Positions 12,599 through 24,745 of a stretch of 64,000 nt of DNA are shown piece after piece. Every line of letters begins with the position of its first letter. Position 1 is the first letter of the stretch. The stretch lies in NCBI GenBank assembly GCA_907163375.1, contig CAJQUW010003047.1:85096-149095 (forward strand), read 5' to 3'. Under the pieces are notes generated by a model. The model saw only the letters and a list, made by a program, of their open reading frames with translations. It ran no database searches and was not told the DNA's origin. A program made the position numbers and the translations under genes. Source of the DNA: Prostheceraeus crozeri. Its lineage: Eukaryota; Platyhelminthes; Polycladida; Euryleptidae.

Positions 12599-13070
12599 GT
12601 AATGGGCAAAAGACCGTTCCAGGACACCATAAAATTCAAAAAAATAGTATCTTTAAAAACGACATAAATTCATGAATTTGAACCCTTTTTCAGGTTATTA
12701 AGACCTAAATACATGAATTTAGTCCATTCAAAAAGTACCATTTTTTCAAAAATGGCATTTTTAAAAACTACATAAATTCATGAATTTGAACCCTTTTTCA
12801 GGTTATGAAGACCTAAATTCATAAATTTGGGCGTTTTTAAAAATACCCAATTTTCAAATTTTTCAAAATCTCAAATTTGAGAATTACAATTTTCACCCTT
12901 AAAATCATGACCGTTCCAGGACACCGAAAATCAGAAAAGTTAAGAATCTCAAATTTGTGATTATGACATTTCACCCTTAAAATCATGACCGTTCCAGGAC
13001 ACCAAAAATCATAAAAGTTGAGAATTTCAAATTTGAGAATTACAATTTTTTCTCTCTCTTAAATCATGTC
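12599..13070 (+). repeat. Polinton left terminal inverted repeat
   Basis: This matches the reverse complement of 37060-37454 in outline. Both contain GACCGTTCCAGGACAC several times, interspersed with TAAATTCATGAATTT palindromes and GTTTTTAAAAATACCC. The internal repeat number differs between the two ends (four GACCGTTCCAGGACAC words here). The homology fades at the LINE 5' region. Confidence 0.85.
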
Positions 13071-13084
13071 CTATAATTGATGTG

Positions 13085-16000
13085 CGGGTCTCCGATGTAT
13101 TCAAAAATTCTTCTCATATCCAAGTGTAAGAATATTTTACTTTGTGCTTGCAGATGTATGATTTCCCTTGTTAACTTCTGAATTCTTCTCCGCTTTGTCT
13201 CCAATCGAACAGATCTTTCAGTAGATCCAACCATTTAGATCCCTTTCTCACTCAACCTGCGGCCTCAAAGCGGTGAAAGGGTGAAAACGGAGTCGCAATA
13301 AGGCTTTGTCGTCTGAAGCTCATGCTTCTTTGGGTTCTACCTTGTCGGAAAGGTTTATTGTCGGCGGTTTGTGACCGTGCTCCGGCTAACTAGCAGGCTC
13401 TGGAATATTATTTTTATTTTACTGGTCATTGAATTTATTTATGTTTGATTAATTTTTCATTCTTTTTCTCCACGTTTGTTTATTTTAAATGTGTGGTAGG
13501 CTTCGGCCGTCCCAATTATCACCACTCCCTGGTTTGCGAGATATGAACAGTCATCAGATGTTTCATGTTGTTGAATCAGGTTTTTGGGCATGGCACTTAT
13601 TTGGCTCATTTGTGATCGAACTTCCTTACACTGCTCTCTTTTGCACTTCCCCATTTGTTGCAGGTTAAGGTGTGACAGATCCAACGTATTCACGGCATAC
13701 GGGCGTCAGGTAGTTCGAGGGTCCCGAACCCACTGGTAATGCTTTGGGAGGCAGGCCCGGTCAACTGCTCGAAAAAAGGCGGTACAGTTCCACTGCCACG
13801 GACATGCGTGGGTAGCTTTACTGAGGGGTTTAGCCCGTGTAGCTGTATCCGGTTCCTCTGTGGCCTACCTGACTTGTACCCATTGTTACGGCAAAGGGGT
13901 TCTCATTTGGGTTTCTTCAAGCTTTTTGCGACATGAACTGTGCCTATAAGTGTCTTTTTTGCGTATTATTTGTTGCAGCTTTGTTGCTATTATTTACGTT
14001 TTTTCTGATGCCTTCCAAAGTTTCTTGTATCACTTTGTTGTACAGTATAATTTTCGTTTATTTGATTGATATTCTATGAGAAATTATGAAAATGAGAAAG
14101 ACACACAAGAAACGTAGTCAAGCCGTCAAGCTCAAAACCCCTCTCAGGATCAGCTTCAGCAACGTAAGAGGACTGAGGTCCAATTACGACGACATCAACA
14201 TCTTCCTGCAAGGTAAGTCACCAGATCTTCTAGCCCTGTCGGAAACCAGGTTAGATCCCAGTGTGTCATCAAGCGACGTTACTCCTGATGGATACATATT
14301 TCACCGGATGGATAAAGCACCTTGTCATGGTCTTGGAGTCTATGCCAAGACAAGCTTCCCTTGAGAAGGCTTCGCAGCTCAGAGGATCCAAGGCATGAGT
14401 ATCTTGCCTTCATTGCGCCGCTGCAGAAGACCACACTTCTTCTATTTTTCCTATACCGCTCTCCATCAACTAATGCGGATATTTTCAATGTTCTTTCTGA
14501 CAAGATCGATTCTCTTCTACAAGAGTATCCCAGCGCTGAAGTTGCCGTTTTTGGTGACTTCAACGTGCACAATGTTGACTGGCTTGTGCACTCACGCACC
14601 ACCGATCTCTCCGGTCAGGCAGCCCAGGATTTCGCTGTCTCTCACAACCTTAGTCAAATTGTCACTTGTCCTACCAGAGTGCCTGACCGAGCTGGGGATA
14701 CTGGATATCTCCTTGACCTGTTTCTCACCTCAAATCCAACTTGTTTTTCACACAAGGTTACTTCTCCCCTCGGCACGTCTGATCACTGTGTTATCACAGT
14801 TTCTGGCAAACAAATTTGCTCCACACCGTCTGCACCCTTCCATAGAACAGTTTATCAATTCTCCAAAGCAGACTGGTGTGGCTTCCGCACTTTTCTTAGT
14901 CAAGTTCAAGCTGAGAATTTGATTCTGAGCGAGAACGTCCACAAGTCGGCGCAAGAACTGACAGAGTGGCTTCAGATAGGGATGTTGGCCTACATTCCTC
15001 ACCGTACTTTCCAAATGAAGCCCCACTCACAACCTTGGTTTACACCAGAATGTGCAGCTGCAACTTGCCAGCGTGACCACTTTTTCCATAAGTATAAGCG
15101 TGACAGTAGCGCTGGCAATCTTGAATTGTACAAAACCGCACGTAGATATTGCAAGGAAACCATACATCAGGCCAAAAGCCGTTACGCTTTGTATGTACGG
15201 AAATCCATTGCTACCCAAAAGCTTGGCTCTAAGGACTTCTGGAGGATTTACAACAGTGTCACCAATAGGAACAAATCCTCCATCCCAGCACTCCGTCATG
15301 CCGAAGTCAGTACTTCTATGGCGACAACCTCAGCAGACAAAGCCGAGCTTCTTTGCAAAGAGTTTGCGAAGAATTCGTCATTAGACGATGGAGGTAGAAT
15401 TCCACCTCCAATTCCCACGCGCACTGATGAGACAGTTAGTCCTCCTTCAGTCACAGTCCGAAACGTCAAAAAGATCATCGCCGGTCTCGATAGCTCTAAG
15501 TCTAGTGGACCAGATGGCATCCCGGTTTCGGTCTTCAAGCATCTCTCACCTGAGCTTTCTCCACTTTTATCTAAACTGTTCAGTACATGTGTATCCACCG
15601 GTGAGTTTCCCTCTTGTTGGAAAGTAGCTTCCGTGGTTCCAGTTCCAAAGAAAGGTTCTGACTCATCTCTTCCATCTAGTTACCGTCCTATCAGCCTGCT
15701 TCCAATTGCTGGCAAGATTTTTGAAGCAGTGATTAACCAACACATTGTTAACTTCCTTGAAACTCAGAACCTTCTATCAGAAGAACAGTATGGCTTCAGG
15801 CACTCTCGATCAACTGCAGATCTTCTTTCATATGTCACTGAACATGTGAGTCGTGTCCTTGACAGACAAGGTGAGACGAGATCAGTTGCCTTGATATTTC
15901 CAAGGCATTCGATAAAGTCTGGCATCAGGGACTCCTTATGAAGCTCAAGTCCTATGGAGTTGCTAATCAACTCCACAAACTTCTTGCTTCTTTTCTTAGT

Positions 16001-17110
16001 GATCGGCAGATATCTGTCGTCTTAGATGGCCAAAAGTCTTCCACCAAGTTTGTCAATGCAGGAGTTCCTCAAGGATCAATTTTGGGACCCACTCTTTTTC
16101 TGCTGTACATCAACGACCTCCCAGACTGCCTAGTGAGTAAATTGGTGATGTATGCAGATGACACAACACTCTTCAATTCCAATGAGCGACTCGCTAAGAA
16201 CACTCAGCAACGTCAGCAGCTATGCGACGTTCTTAATGAAGACTTACGCAGGGTCTCAGAATGGGGCGCCAATTGGCTTGTTTCCTTCAATCCTTCAAAA
16301 ACTCAGAGTATTCTGCACTCACGACTTAAAGGAGATGATGATCATAGCATTAAGATGTCAGATAATAGGATCAGAGAACAAGATTCCATCTCCTTCCTTG
16401 GATTGGCGGTTACGAAGGACTTGTCATGGAAACCGTACATCCAATCCATTAGCAAGCAGGCAGCTCAACGCATTGGTAGTCTCTATCGTGCCAGCAGCTA
16501 TCTTCCACCACAGACTGTCTGCTATCTTTACAAGTCCACTATTCGTCCTCTGATGGAGTATTGTTGTCATCTGTGGGCAGGCGCCCCACAAACGCATCTT
16601 AACCTCCTTGAACGGGTTGAGAAACGTGTCAAGAATCTCATGGGTGAAAAACTTGCTAGCAAGTTGCAGCCGCTCTCCGTCAGACGGGATGTTGCTTCAC
16701 TCAGTCTCTTCTACAGGTACTATTTCGGTAGAAGCAGCTCTGCAGTAAATGAGTGCGTACCCAAACCTAAGATCTTCTCCAGAAGCACACGCAGAGCTAA
16801 TGCACTCACATGCTATCATGTGAGCTTAGAACGCGCACGTACTGTGAGTCGCTCGAAAAGCTTTTTTGTTCGCACGGCACAGCTTTGGAATCAGCTTCCC
16901 CAGACCACTTTCCCTGACCAATACAATCTTGATACTTTCAAGAGGCGTGCGAACATGTTTCTGATGGGGACAGTTTAATCAGATTAGAAGATCTGTTGTT
17001 TTTTTCTATTTTTATTTATTTAAAATAATACAATTTTTACTTTTCATTGAGTAACCCCTAGCTTCGTTCATGGCTCATAGCTGTGCTAGGGGTGAAAATT
17101 CAGTAAAAAA
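13085..17110 (+). mobile_element. CR1/Jockey-type non-LTR retrotransposon
   Basis: A nearly full-length LINE is nested between the Polinton left terminus and its protease. It has a GC-richer 5' region (about 13.1-14.08 kb), an endonuclease-reverse transcriptase frame at 14086-16978 and a short 3' UTR. There is no long poly-A; the 3' boundary is set only by where AT-rich Polinton-like sequence resumes. Neither the exact ends nor a target duplication could be fixed. Confidence 0.8.
14086..16978 (+). pseudogene. LINE endonuclease-reverse transcriptase, two frameshifts
   Basis: The gene is read in three segments. The first, 14086 to about 14350, carries the start of an APE-type endonuclease (SNVRGLRSNYDD, LSETRLD). 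The second, to 15941, carries the rest of the endonuclease (GDFNVH, SDHCVI) and the reverse transcriptase fingers (SSYRPISLLP, EEQYGFR). The third, 15938-16978, carries the palm with [10 protein letters not shown] and the catalytic YADD plus a C-terminal CR1/Jockey-type extension. One frameshift falls near 14345. The other, near 15897, breaks motif A just before the FDKVWH-like segment and is consistent with loss of one G. The protein would nick DNA and reverse-transcribe its own RNA at the target. As it stands it is inactive unless the indels are sequencing errors. It is unrelated to the Polinton genes around it. Confidence 0.9.
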
Positions 17111-17698
17111 AATGATAAGATTTAAACTAAGATTGTAATGTGTCACGTTTTATGAATTGTGCGTGTTTGAATAGCAAGTGAAAATTATGAATGGTGATCT
17201 AAGCAAAGCGGCATTGTAGGTGTATGAAGTTTGCTTGACAACATACGGGTATGACATGACGCGTATGATTAAATGTACTTGAATGACAATGAGGAAATTG
17301 CACCGCATTGTAAATCATTTCATCGGCCATAACGCGAGCCAGATCCAAAACCAAACTACCGACCAAAACCAGAAAAGTTGCGGTTTTGGCTCGACAATTG
17401 GTCTCGACTATCGATACTGCGATATTGTATTGAATGATTGCTATAACAACAGAATATTCCCTCAAAGCAGAGAATGAATTAATAGATTGCTTTTATGCTA
17501 TTAACGCCATGTTATGAATGCACAACCCGTATGATCCCCTAAAACAATCATGCGGTTTGAGAAATGTGGTAACAGATGTTGCCATTGTCTTAATACAGAT
17601 AAAACAAACAATATCCTCTTAATGAGAGTTCATAAAAATAAAATGTAACAATGTAACGTTTTAATTTAGATTAAATTAAATCATTACAAAATCGAATA

Positions 17699-17818
17699 AG
17701 TAGTAAAGAAAGTCATCATTAGAGAACAGTTTTAAATCAGTACCCCCCCTTCTGACTAAGTAGTAAGGAAAGTCATCATTAGAGAACAGTTTGAAATCAA
17801 TACCCCCTCCCTTCTGTC
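17699..17818 (+). repeat. 60-bp direct repeat before the Polinton protease
   Basis: TAAGTAGTAAAGAAAGTCAT and its following C-rich tract occur twice in tandem, about 60 bp apart, just upstream of the protease start. This may be part of the Polinton's left promoter region. The rest of 17111-17698 is AT-rich and shows no gene. Confidence 0.8.
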
Positions 17819-17856
17819 TTCTAGGGATCCCTATAAGAAATTTTTTTAATTATAAA

Positions 17857-18341
17857 ATGAGCAACATAAAGGAGTTTTTTAAATTATATGGAACGCAAAC
17901 AACAACGAATTTCGATTTAAAGAAAATCGCAAATCAATTGGGAATAAAGAATTTTCATGTTCTAATGAGAGACGAATTACAATTCCTAAAAATGAGCCAA
18001 CAGGAACCTTCAGTTCCCGGAACAAAGTTATAACTGTAAATTTCATAACGAATCTTCACACTTCAGACCAAAAAGGCGTACATTGGTCTGCAGGTATCTT
18101 TAGTAAAAACGGAGATAATTACTATTTCGACCGCCCAGAGGCTGAGAACTATTGGTTCGACTCTTATGGACTTCCCCCATCAAAAGAAGTTAAAGAAATA
18201 CTTGAAAATGGAACTTATAATACATTTCAAATTCAAAAACCAGGAACTACTTATTGTGGCCAATCATGTCTTTATGTTTTATTTAAATTACAAAAAGAAG
18301 TACCATTTCTTGATATTATGTTAGAATTGAACGAACCGTAG
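17857..18341 (+). pseudogene. Polinton adenain-like cysteine protease, frameshifted
   Basis: This is the virion maturation protease of Polintons, related to adenovirus adenain, which cleaves capsid precursors. The start chosen is the ATG at 17857. The first frame runs to about 18030; the remainder continues in another frame to the stop at 18339-18341. The second part holds the family signature: a GVHWSA segment with the catalytic histidine, a FDSYGLPP segment with the acidic residue, and a CGQSCLY segment with the nucleophilic cysteine. The product length (about 160 residues) is normal for the family. One frameshift near 18025 separates the N-terminal third from the catalytic core. The gene is the leftmost Polinton gene and is convergent with the integrase. 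Confidence 0.85.
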
Positions 18342-18409
18342 ATTCTATGGCTGCGCCTAACAAGGAAATTTCATTCCCGAAACGTTAGTTCCAATAATGA
18401 TAATGATAA

Positions 18410-19717
18410 TTAAAAATCAGTTCGTTGTAATTCATTTTGATAAAAACGGCCTCTGATATCTTCATTATCTAAATCTTTGATTTTATAAGTAATCGGATAA
18501 GTTTGGTTTATTTTACAAACTTCAAATATTTCTTTAGTCCTGTAACCGACGAAGCCTTTTTCAAATTTATTCTTATACTTAAATATTCTAACTCTATCTC
18601 CAATTTTAAATTTCGGCTTAAGTTTCTGCAAATTCGGATTACTCTCATTCATATTATTATTTTCGTTCGAATAGTTATTCTCGAATATTTTCTTTCGTAT
18701 TAAATCAGGGTCGTCAGAAGCATTCTATGGGGTTTCTTCAATACCAGAATGAACTTTATTATTGTACTCTTCTACAATTCCTGGTAATATCTTCAACCAT
18801 TTCTGATTTCTTTGCTCAGTAAATTTCTTGAATAATTTATTTTTTAACGTCCGATTGAATCTTTCTATCACTACGGCCTTCCCTGCATTTTCAGTTGAAT
18901 AAACAGTTTCAAATAGTGGCTGAACGTTTCGGTTATAAAATTCCGACCCTTTATCAACAAACAATTTTTTTGGCTTTCTCTTACTTTCTTTAAAGATTTC
19001 TTCAAACGCATATTTAACTGATAGACCACTTTTATTTTTTAAAGGCTTTACCCAAGCGTATCGTGTATATAAATCTATAACGGTGAATGCGTATTTTTAA
19101 TCTTTTTCATTCGGCATATGAATAAGATCAGCACTCCAAATATCATCTTTATTAAATACTTTTACTTTCAATAAATATTTAGGCCTTCTGTATTCCCTAT
19201 GAATTTCAGACGCGTAGGTTCGAGCGTTGCTCTCAGACAACTTTGCTGTCGTTTCATTTAAACCCTGTCCGAATAACATTTTAGCTTGTAAAGCTTTCTT
19301 AACAAACATTCTTTCAATTTTTTCTCTAAATGTAGGATTTTGAATACTATCTAATTCTTGAATCATCTTCTTATCAGCTGCATGTCGAGAACTTAGATCA
19401 TGATTTCGATAAGCTAAATCATGCCTGTAAGCTGCGGCATCTACTCTATTTATTGGTTCTTCACCTGGTTTCGGATTATTATTCTCATCTAGTCTTATAT
19501 CTAATCGAGTTCCTGGACCAGTATATGAATGACCGGGAAGATGTTTTTCTTTCGAATATGTACTCCAAATAAATCCAGGAAAGTTTTCTAATGTTTTTTG
19601 TATGTCACCTCCAATATGCTGACAGTTTGAGTTTTTATTTTTGTTAAATAGATAATTCAATAAATCTAAATTAGCAATTTTTAATTTAATTAAATTTTCG
19701 GAATTTGTAGAATACAT
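18410..19717 (-). pseudogene. PLA2-like domain fused to Polinton integrase, two stops
   Basis: A single minus-strand frame encodes two modules. Residues about 55-120 carry a parvovirus-type phospholipase A2 signature: YTGPG calcium loop at 65-69, then HDLAY at 99-103 with the His-Asp pair, and a downstream aspartate. Residues about 165 onward enter a retrovirus-like integrase, with IWSADLIHM giving the first catalytic aspartate, FVDKGSEF the second and IERFNRT the glutamate. A C-terminal KIGDRVRIFK segment resembles the SH3/chromo-like tail. Two in-frame stops interrupt it (TAA at 19097-19099, TAG at 18725-18727), but the frame never changes. Integrase inserts the element; a PLA2 could breach membranes during entry. 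The modules appear ancestral in one polypeptide rather than joined by a recent indel. This copy is probably dead. Confidence 0.85.
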
Positions 19718-19763
19718 TTTAAAAGATAAAATAAATGTTTTACCGGATAGAACTTTGTTCAGA

Positions 19764-19797
19764 GGCTTTAGCCGATCGGACCAAAGGTCCTGAGGTT
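19764..19797. repeat. GC-rich palindromic module
   Basis: GGCTTTAGCC, CGATCG and GGACCAAAGGTCC sit side by side between the PLA2-integrase start and the next gene's stop. The same module occurs in inverted orientation at 26894-26919. It stands out sharply from the AT-rich background. Confidence 0.8.
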
Positions 19798-19798
19798 A

Positions 19799-20281
19799 TT
19801 ACCGAATCATACTAGGACTTAGATATATTCCAGAACCATCTTTAGTTTCTTTAATTTCAATTAAATCATCAACATTGTGAAGAATATTTTTAAGACCTCG
19901 TTTTCCTTCATCAACTAATTTTAATTTACTAATAAAATTATCTACTATTCCGTCACCCCTAGCAACTTTCTCTAACTCTCTATTGTGACGTTTTTGTTCT
20001 TCTAATGCTGCCTTCTCTGATTTATTTTTATTTACTGCTTGGACAATACCAGCTGTCCCACCTGCAACATTTCCTGCTGCTGCTATGCCACCTATTATTA
20101 GTGGAATTAATGGGAGAATCCCGCCATTCTTTTCTTCTTGTAATTGAATATTCTCTATCATTGGTTTACTTATGTAATACTTTTTTTTATTAATCGTAAT
20201 AGTTTTAGGGGTATTTCTGTTAACAATATTACGTAATTTCAATTCAACAGTTTTATTATTATTACTTTTCGCTTGCGACAT
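19799..20281 (-). CDS. Small hydrophobic Polinton virion protein (pX/pVI-like)
   Basis: This is an intact 160-residue frame. Residues about 53-85 hold a glycine/alanine-rich hydrophobic segment (GGILPLIPLIIGGIAAAGNV), followed by a charged, coiled-coil-prone stretch (EKAALEEQKRHNRELEKVA). Comparable proteins sit beside capsid genes in Polintons and adintoviruses and are compared with adenovirus pX/pVI-type core or membrane-lytic peptides. That assignment rests on composition and position, not on catalytic motifs. It lies between the PLA2-integrase gene and the major capsid gene on the same strand, probably as part of a late virion cluster. No damage is seen in it. A role in capsid assembly or membrane disruption is inferred. 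Confidence 0.6.
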   Translation of the reverse strand: MSQAKSNNNKTVELKLRNIVNRNTPKTITINKKKYYISKPMIENIQLQEEKNGGILPLIPLIIGGIAAAGNVAGGTAGIVQAVNKNKSEKAALEEQKRHNRELEKVARGDGIVDNFISKLKLVDEGKRGLKNILHNVDDLIEIKETKDGSGIYLSPSMIR

Positions 20282-20309
20282 TTTTAATAAAAAAAACGAA
20301 AAAAAAAAA

Positions 20310-20475
20310 GTTACGAAAAATTTTTAATCTATTATAGTCATGAAAAATTTTTTAAGTTAAGAATTTTTAATCTATTCTAGTTATGAAAAATTTTAAGTTA
20401 TCAAAAATTTTAATCTATTCTAGTTATGAAAAAATTTTAACTTACCAAAAAATTTTAATCTATTCTAGTTATGAA
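20310..20475. repeat. Intergenic TCTAG tandem repeats, first cluster
   Basis: About four copies of a 35-45-bp unit containing TTTTAATCTATTCTAG(T)TATGAAAA lie immediately downstream of the capsid gene. A related TCTAG array follows the polymerase gene at 33610-33735. The position, between transcription units, suggests 3'-end formation or spacing; this is inferred. Confidence 0.8.
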
Positions 20476-21610
20476 AAAAATTGATTAATCCTAGCCATCT
20501 TTCCATTAAGAATTTCAATAGAATATTTACATCTTCTAGCAATAAACCATAAGCCATCAATGAAGTTGTGGAATCTTTCTTTTCAATATTAATTGTTACA
20601 TCACAACCAGTCTTGATAATATCTTCAGATTGTGCACTTAAATCGAAACAGAAAACAGGATATAAATGTCTCCAATCTCCAGGAGTTAATTGTGGTTCAA
20701 CTCCAAATTCTATACAAAGATTTCGATAAGAATCATATCCTTCCATAAATTGATCATTGGTATCATCGAATCTTAATGGATCAATTGGATATCGGGTTTG
20801 ATTTAATGAAACTTGTAAACTTCGAATTGTATTAACCCTTTAGGGTTTAGTGGTACATTTTTATACCACCAACAATGTATTCTTTTGTGATCGTGTTTCG
20901 GCTCTTGTTTTCCGTTGTCATTTACCATATCTAACAACTTGGTAGAAAATGCATTGAGAAAAAGCTGTGACGATTTTGTTTTACAAAATCAATTATTTTC
21001 TAGTGGATACAGACGATGAAATTGGACATTTTTTTCATTATCGACTTTTTGGGAATTGCATCGGGTAAGTGTTCATGTTATCTGTCTCTTTCATGTTCTA
21101 GTAATTTTTCTACCACAATTTTGGTAAGATGATAACCTGAAAAAACATAATTGGTCAAGACATGAGCGGATAATTTGTCTGTTTTTGCAAAATTGAAATA
21201 GAACACGTAGGTGGTACAAATGTATACCACTAAGCCTTAGAGGAAAATTATGCAAACTTAATGAAATATTCACGAATGCTAGTACATGTTCTGAAAAATG
21301 TATTGCTAGGTACTTGACATACATCCAAAAAGCCTAGATACGCTTTTGCGTCTATGACGCTCCACCAATGTAGTTTTCGGCAAAATTTTTTCTTCAGGGA
21401 CTCGACCACACACTATTAGCATCGTTATTCCGAAGTTCTTCTACTAGGCTATGTCCGTTTCTGTGGTGTTTATGCCTCAATTATTATTTATACCGTAGAT
21501 TTTTACTTTCTGTGACATTAAGTAATACATTGAATCTTCTAAATAATGTACAGAATCAGAAAATGATTACAAGTAGCTGCTGTTTCAAATTTGACTTCTT
21601 ATTTCAGGTG

Positions 21611-23340
21611 ATGACGGAAAGAATTTTCATCACCAAACGATCTGCTGGTCGACAGGCAATACAATTGCTTTTCGCCGATGATTCCGATGAAGAGCCTGCC
21701 CATGTTGATGAAGAGGATATGTCTTTCCTTGAAGCGGACTATGACGCCGGATTGGACGAAACCGTCATATCGACTTCACAAGCACCTGAATCTGATGAAC
21801 GACCTACTACTTCAACTATGACAGGACCCAGAGAAACCCTCTTCTGTAACTCATGGAATACCAAAGCTAGTCTTCAACCCAATCCATCGTTCTCAAAAAC
21901 AATTGAATATGACATTATTCGGTCTGACATCCTTGAACTGAACTGTCCATATGAAGTATTTCTCAAAGTTTCTGGGTTGAATCAACTTATTGGTGACATA
22001 CTAATTCCCCAGTCACACGAATACGCGAAACAAAATGGGAACGTTTTTTCTGTTGAAGAAGAAGAAATGAAGGCATTCGTGGGTATTTGTGTTCTAATGG
22101 GCCTGCATGTTCTTCCTGAAATGAGGATTATTGGTCCACTGACAAAGCAGTTGGTGTTCCATTTGTGAATAATATAATGACCCTGGCAAGATTCGAAGCA
22201 ATTAGAAAGAATCTGCACTTCTCTAACAATTGGGACGCCACCCCTAATGACCGTGCCTACAAGATTCAGGCGGTTTTAGATCATTTCAACATGCACTTTC
22301 AGGATGCCATCAGCCCTTCAAAATCCCATTCAATTGACGAGCGAATGATAAAATTTAAAGGTCATAACATCATGAAGCAATACATCAAGAACAAACCATC
22401 AGTGCGCTGGGGATTCAAAATGTGGGTCAGAGCTTCGGCAAAGACAGGCTATGTCTTCGAATCTCACCTGTACACCGGAAAAAAGCCTGATGAATTCTCC
22501 GACTCTTCACATACACTTGGCGAATCGGTGGTTCTGCAACTGTCACAAAACATTAGAGATAAAGGATGTGTTTTAGCGTTTGACAATTTTTTCTCTTCGG
22601 TTCCCTTGATGGAGAAATTACATGAATATGGCATCAAGTCGGTTGCAACTATCAGAAAGAACAAGAAGCACTTGCCCCAATTAAAAACTGACGCAGCGAT
22701 GAAGTCTGGGGAAACATTTGGCACTGTCCAAAGCAATGGGAAGGTGGCATTTATCCAATGGAAGGATCGACGGTGCGTGTACGCTGTATCGAATTACTTG
22801 ACGCCTCATGGAGCGACCTCTAAACAGCGAAAAGTCAAAGGATCGGCACAAAAGGCAGAGGTTGACATCCCGATAATGATAGCCATGTACAATTGCTACA
22901 TGGGAGGTGTGGACATCTCTGATCAAAGGAAAGAATGCTATGAAATCGACCACCGAAGCCGGTACAAATATTACCTCAGACTATTCTTCGATCAAATTGA
23001 CACCGCCATTTCAAATGCCTACATAGTGTACAAGCAGATGAAAGACGTCCCTTCCATGTCATCGAAGGACTTTCGCTTGAAGATTGTTCATGGTCTTGTA
23101 GGACAATTCTCATCAAGATCCAAACCGAGGTTCGAATCGGCAAAGTCGAAGAAAAGAAAGTTGCTCCAACCATCATCCAATGGTATTCCTCACCTTCCAA
23201 TTGTCAAAAGCAATAGAGCACGATGTGCGTTCTGTTCTTCAAACGAAAACGACTGCCGAAGTAATGTATTCTGCAGGATCTGTGACGTTGCTCTATGTCT
23301 GAATAGTCAGAGGAACTGCTACTCATGTTATCATGAATAG
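21611..23340 (+). pseudogene. piggyBac transposase, one frameshift
   Basis: The enzyme excises and inserts the element at TTAA by a DDD RNase-H-like mechanism. The N-terminal part (ATG at 21611) is acidic and low-complexity (DSDEEP, DEEDMSFLE), then enters the conserved domain. A single-base loss near 22125 shifts the frame; the rest is read at 22165-23340. In that part the catalytic aspartates appear in HSIDERMIKFKG (58), LAFDNFFSS (140) and GGVDISDQ (250). A C-terminal cysteine-rich finger (CAFC, CRICDVALC, CYSCYH) binds the ends. The length is about 580 residues, as expected. Apart from the one frameshift it looks fresh, suggesting a recent arrival. A TTTCAG|G immediately before the ATG resembles a 3' splice site. 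Confidence 0.93.
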
Positions 23341-23408
23341 TTTCATTCCCCTATTGCCTGATAGGCCTAAATTTGGACAAAACACACGAATGATAATGTA
23401 TATTGCTA

Positions 23409-24745
23409 CCGTCGTTCGGGGTTATTCGGACCACCTATGCCTACTTGGGCCACTTTGAAAATATTTGTTGTTTTCCTTTGTATCTTAATCAATAGAAATT
23501 ATTTATGCACCCAATTCATATTTTTTTTCAAACAGCATGTAATGGTTGGGTTTGTATGCATGCTTATCATATTATCAACGAAATAGTCTATCTAATGGGT
23601 GCTTCATTATTGGTACTTCATTCGAGCAAAAAATCAACAATTCAAAATGGGGTACCTAGTGAAAAAAATATTTAGGTAAGAAACACAAGAATTGCAGGAG
23701 ATGGCATTCATGATACATATTTTCATAATTTGAAGTCATTTATTAATATGTCGTGCATCATAAGTAGGTAATATATGCATTTATTCAGATTTTGAAATTT
23801 TTCACAAAAATGGGGTTACTTGGACCACCCAGTTTTCATGGGGCAACTTGGGCCACATCTTTTTTGCAAATAATTTACCGTTAAAGCCTAAATATATCAC
23901 GTTTGTGATATATGTGTTTTATACCAATGGCTATAAATTATTACGGGTATCTCATTATCAATACATGTAGGTCTATAACCACTGCTAGGCAATTCCATAA
24001 ATTATGGTCATTTTTGGGATATCCTAAAATCAGGATTTTCGAATGCTTATGTCAACCAGATCCTTGCGTTACAAGTCCATTTATGTTGTTACTTTCCACT
24101 CACGCTGACTCTCTCGATTCTGATTGACTCCTGATCTGAGCCATACATATACATAAGTCTGCAATATCAAACATTTTTATAGTTTCATTTTTTGTATTTT
24201 TTCCTGTGTTTCGAGTAATTCGGATTTTGGAGTTCAAATCGAAACAATTAAAATTGATATCTACAAAACGGCGTCTTCACTTAATAGTACCGTACCGCTA
24301 CCGTATGCATACGATGCCGTCCATCTACATGTATCTAGTTCGGGTTGTCATGTAGACCTTTGTATATACCGGTACCTAGCTAATTAGGCCTATTGCTTAG
24401 TAAAAAATAATGTTTCTGAAATAAAAAATATATCTTATATAGGTGCACAGATCATTAACGATACATAGAATAGGCTCAGATGAACAGAATTCATTTACTG
24501 CATAAAATGTGTGATTTAGTATCTTTTCCATGATATATGGCCCAAGTTACCACAACGTCCATCTAATTCGGACCACCCCACTTTTTCTAAAAAAAATAAT
24601 GTTTGAGACTCAAATTCGTAAGAAAAGCTGCTTTGCGATAAAGTCTGAATGTCCTTGGAGACGTCGGGGAAAATTTTTTAATAATTAGTCTAGGAGTGAC
24701 AATCTTTCAAAAATGAAAAATGGCCCAAGTAACCCCGAATGACGG
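23409..24745. mobile_element. MITE nested in piggyBac, TA target
   Basis: CCGTCGTTCGGGGTTATTCG at the left and the complementary CCCGAATGACGG at the right form terminal inverted repeats of about 25 bp with a few mismatches. TA lies on both sides (23407-23408, 24746-24747). Internal (T)GGACCAC and GGCCCAAGT words recur. The 1.34-kb interior has no coding potential; a Tc1/mariner-like relation is suggested only by the TA target. Confidence 0.75.

Noticed and set aside
20310-20475. Could the TCTAG array be a piggyBac end
   Set aside because: The piggyBac boundary is fixed by TTAA and CCCTTTAGGG at 20832-20845, well outside this array.
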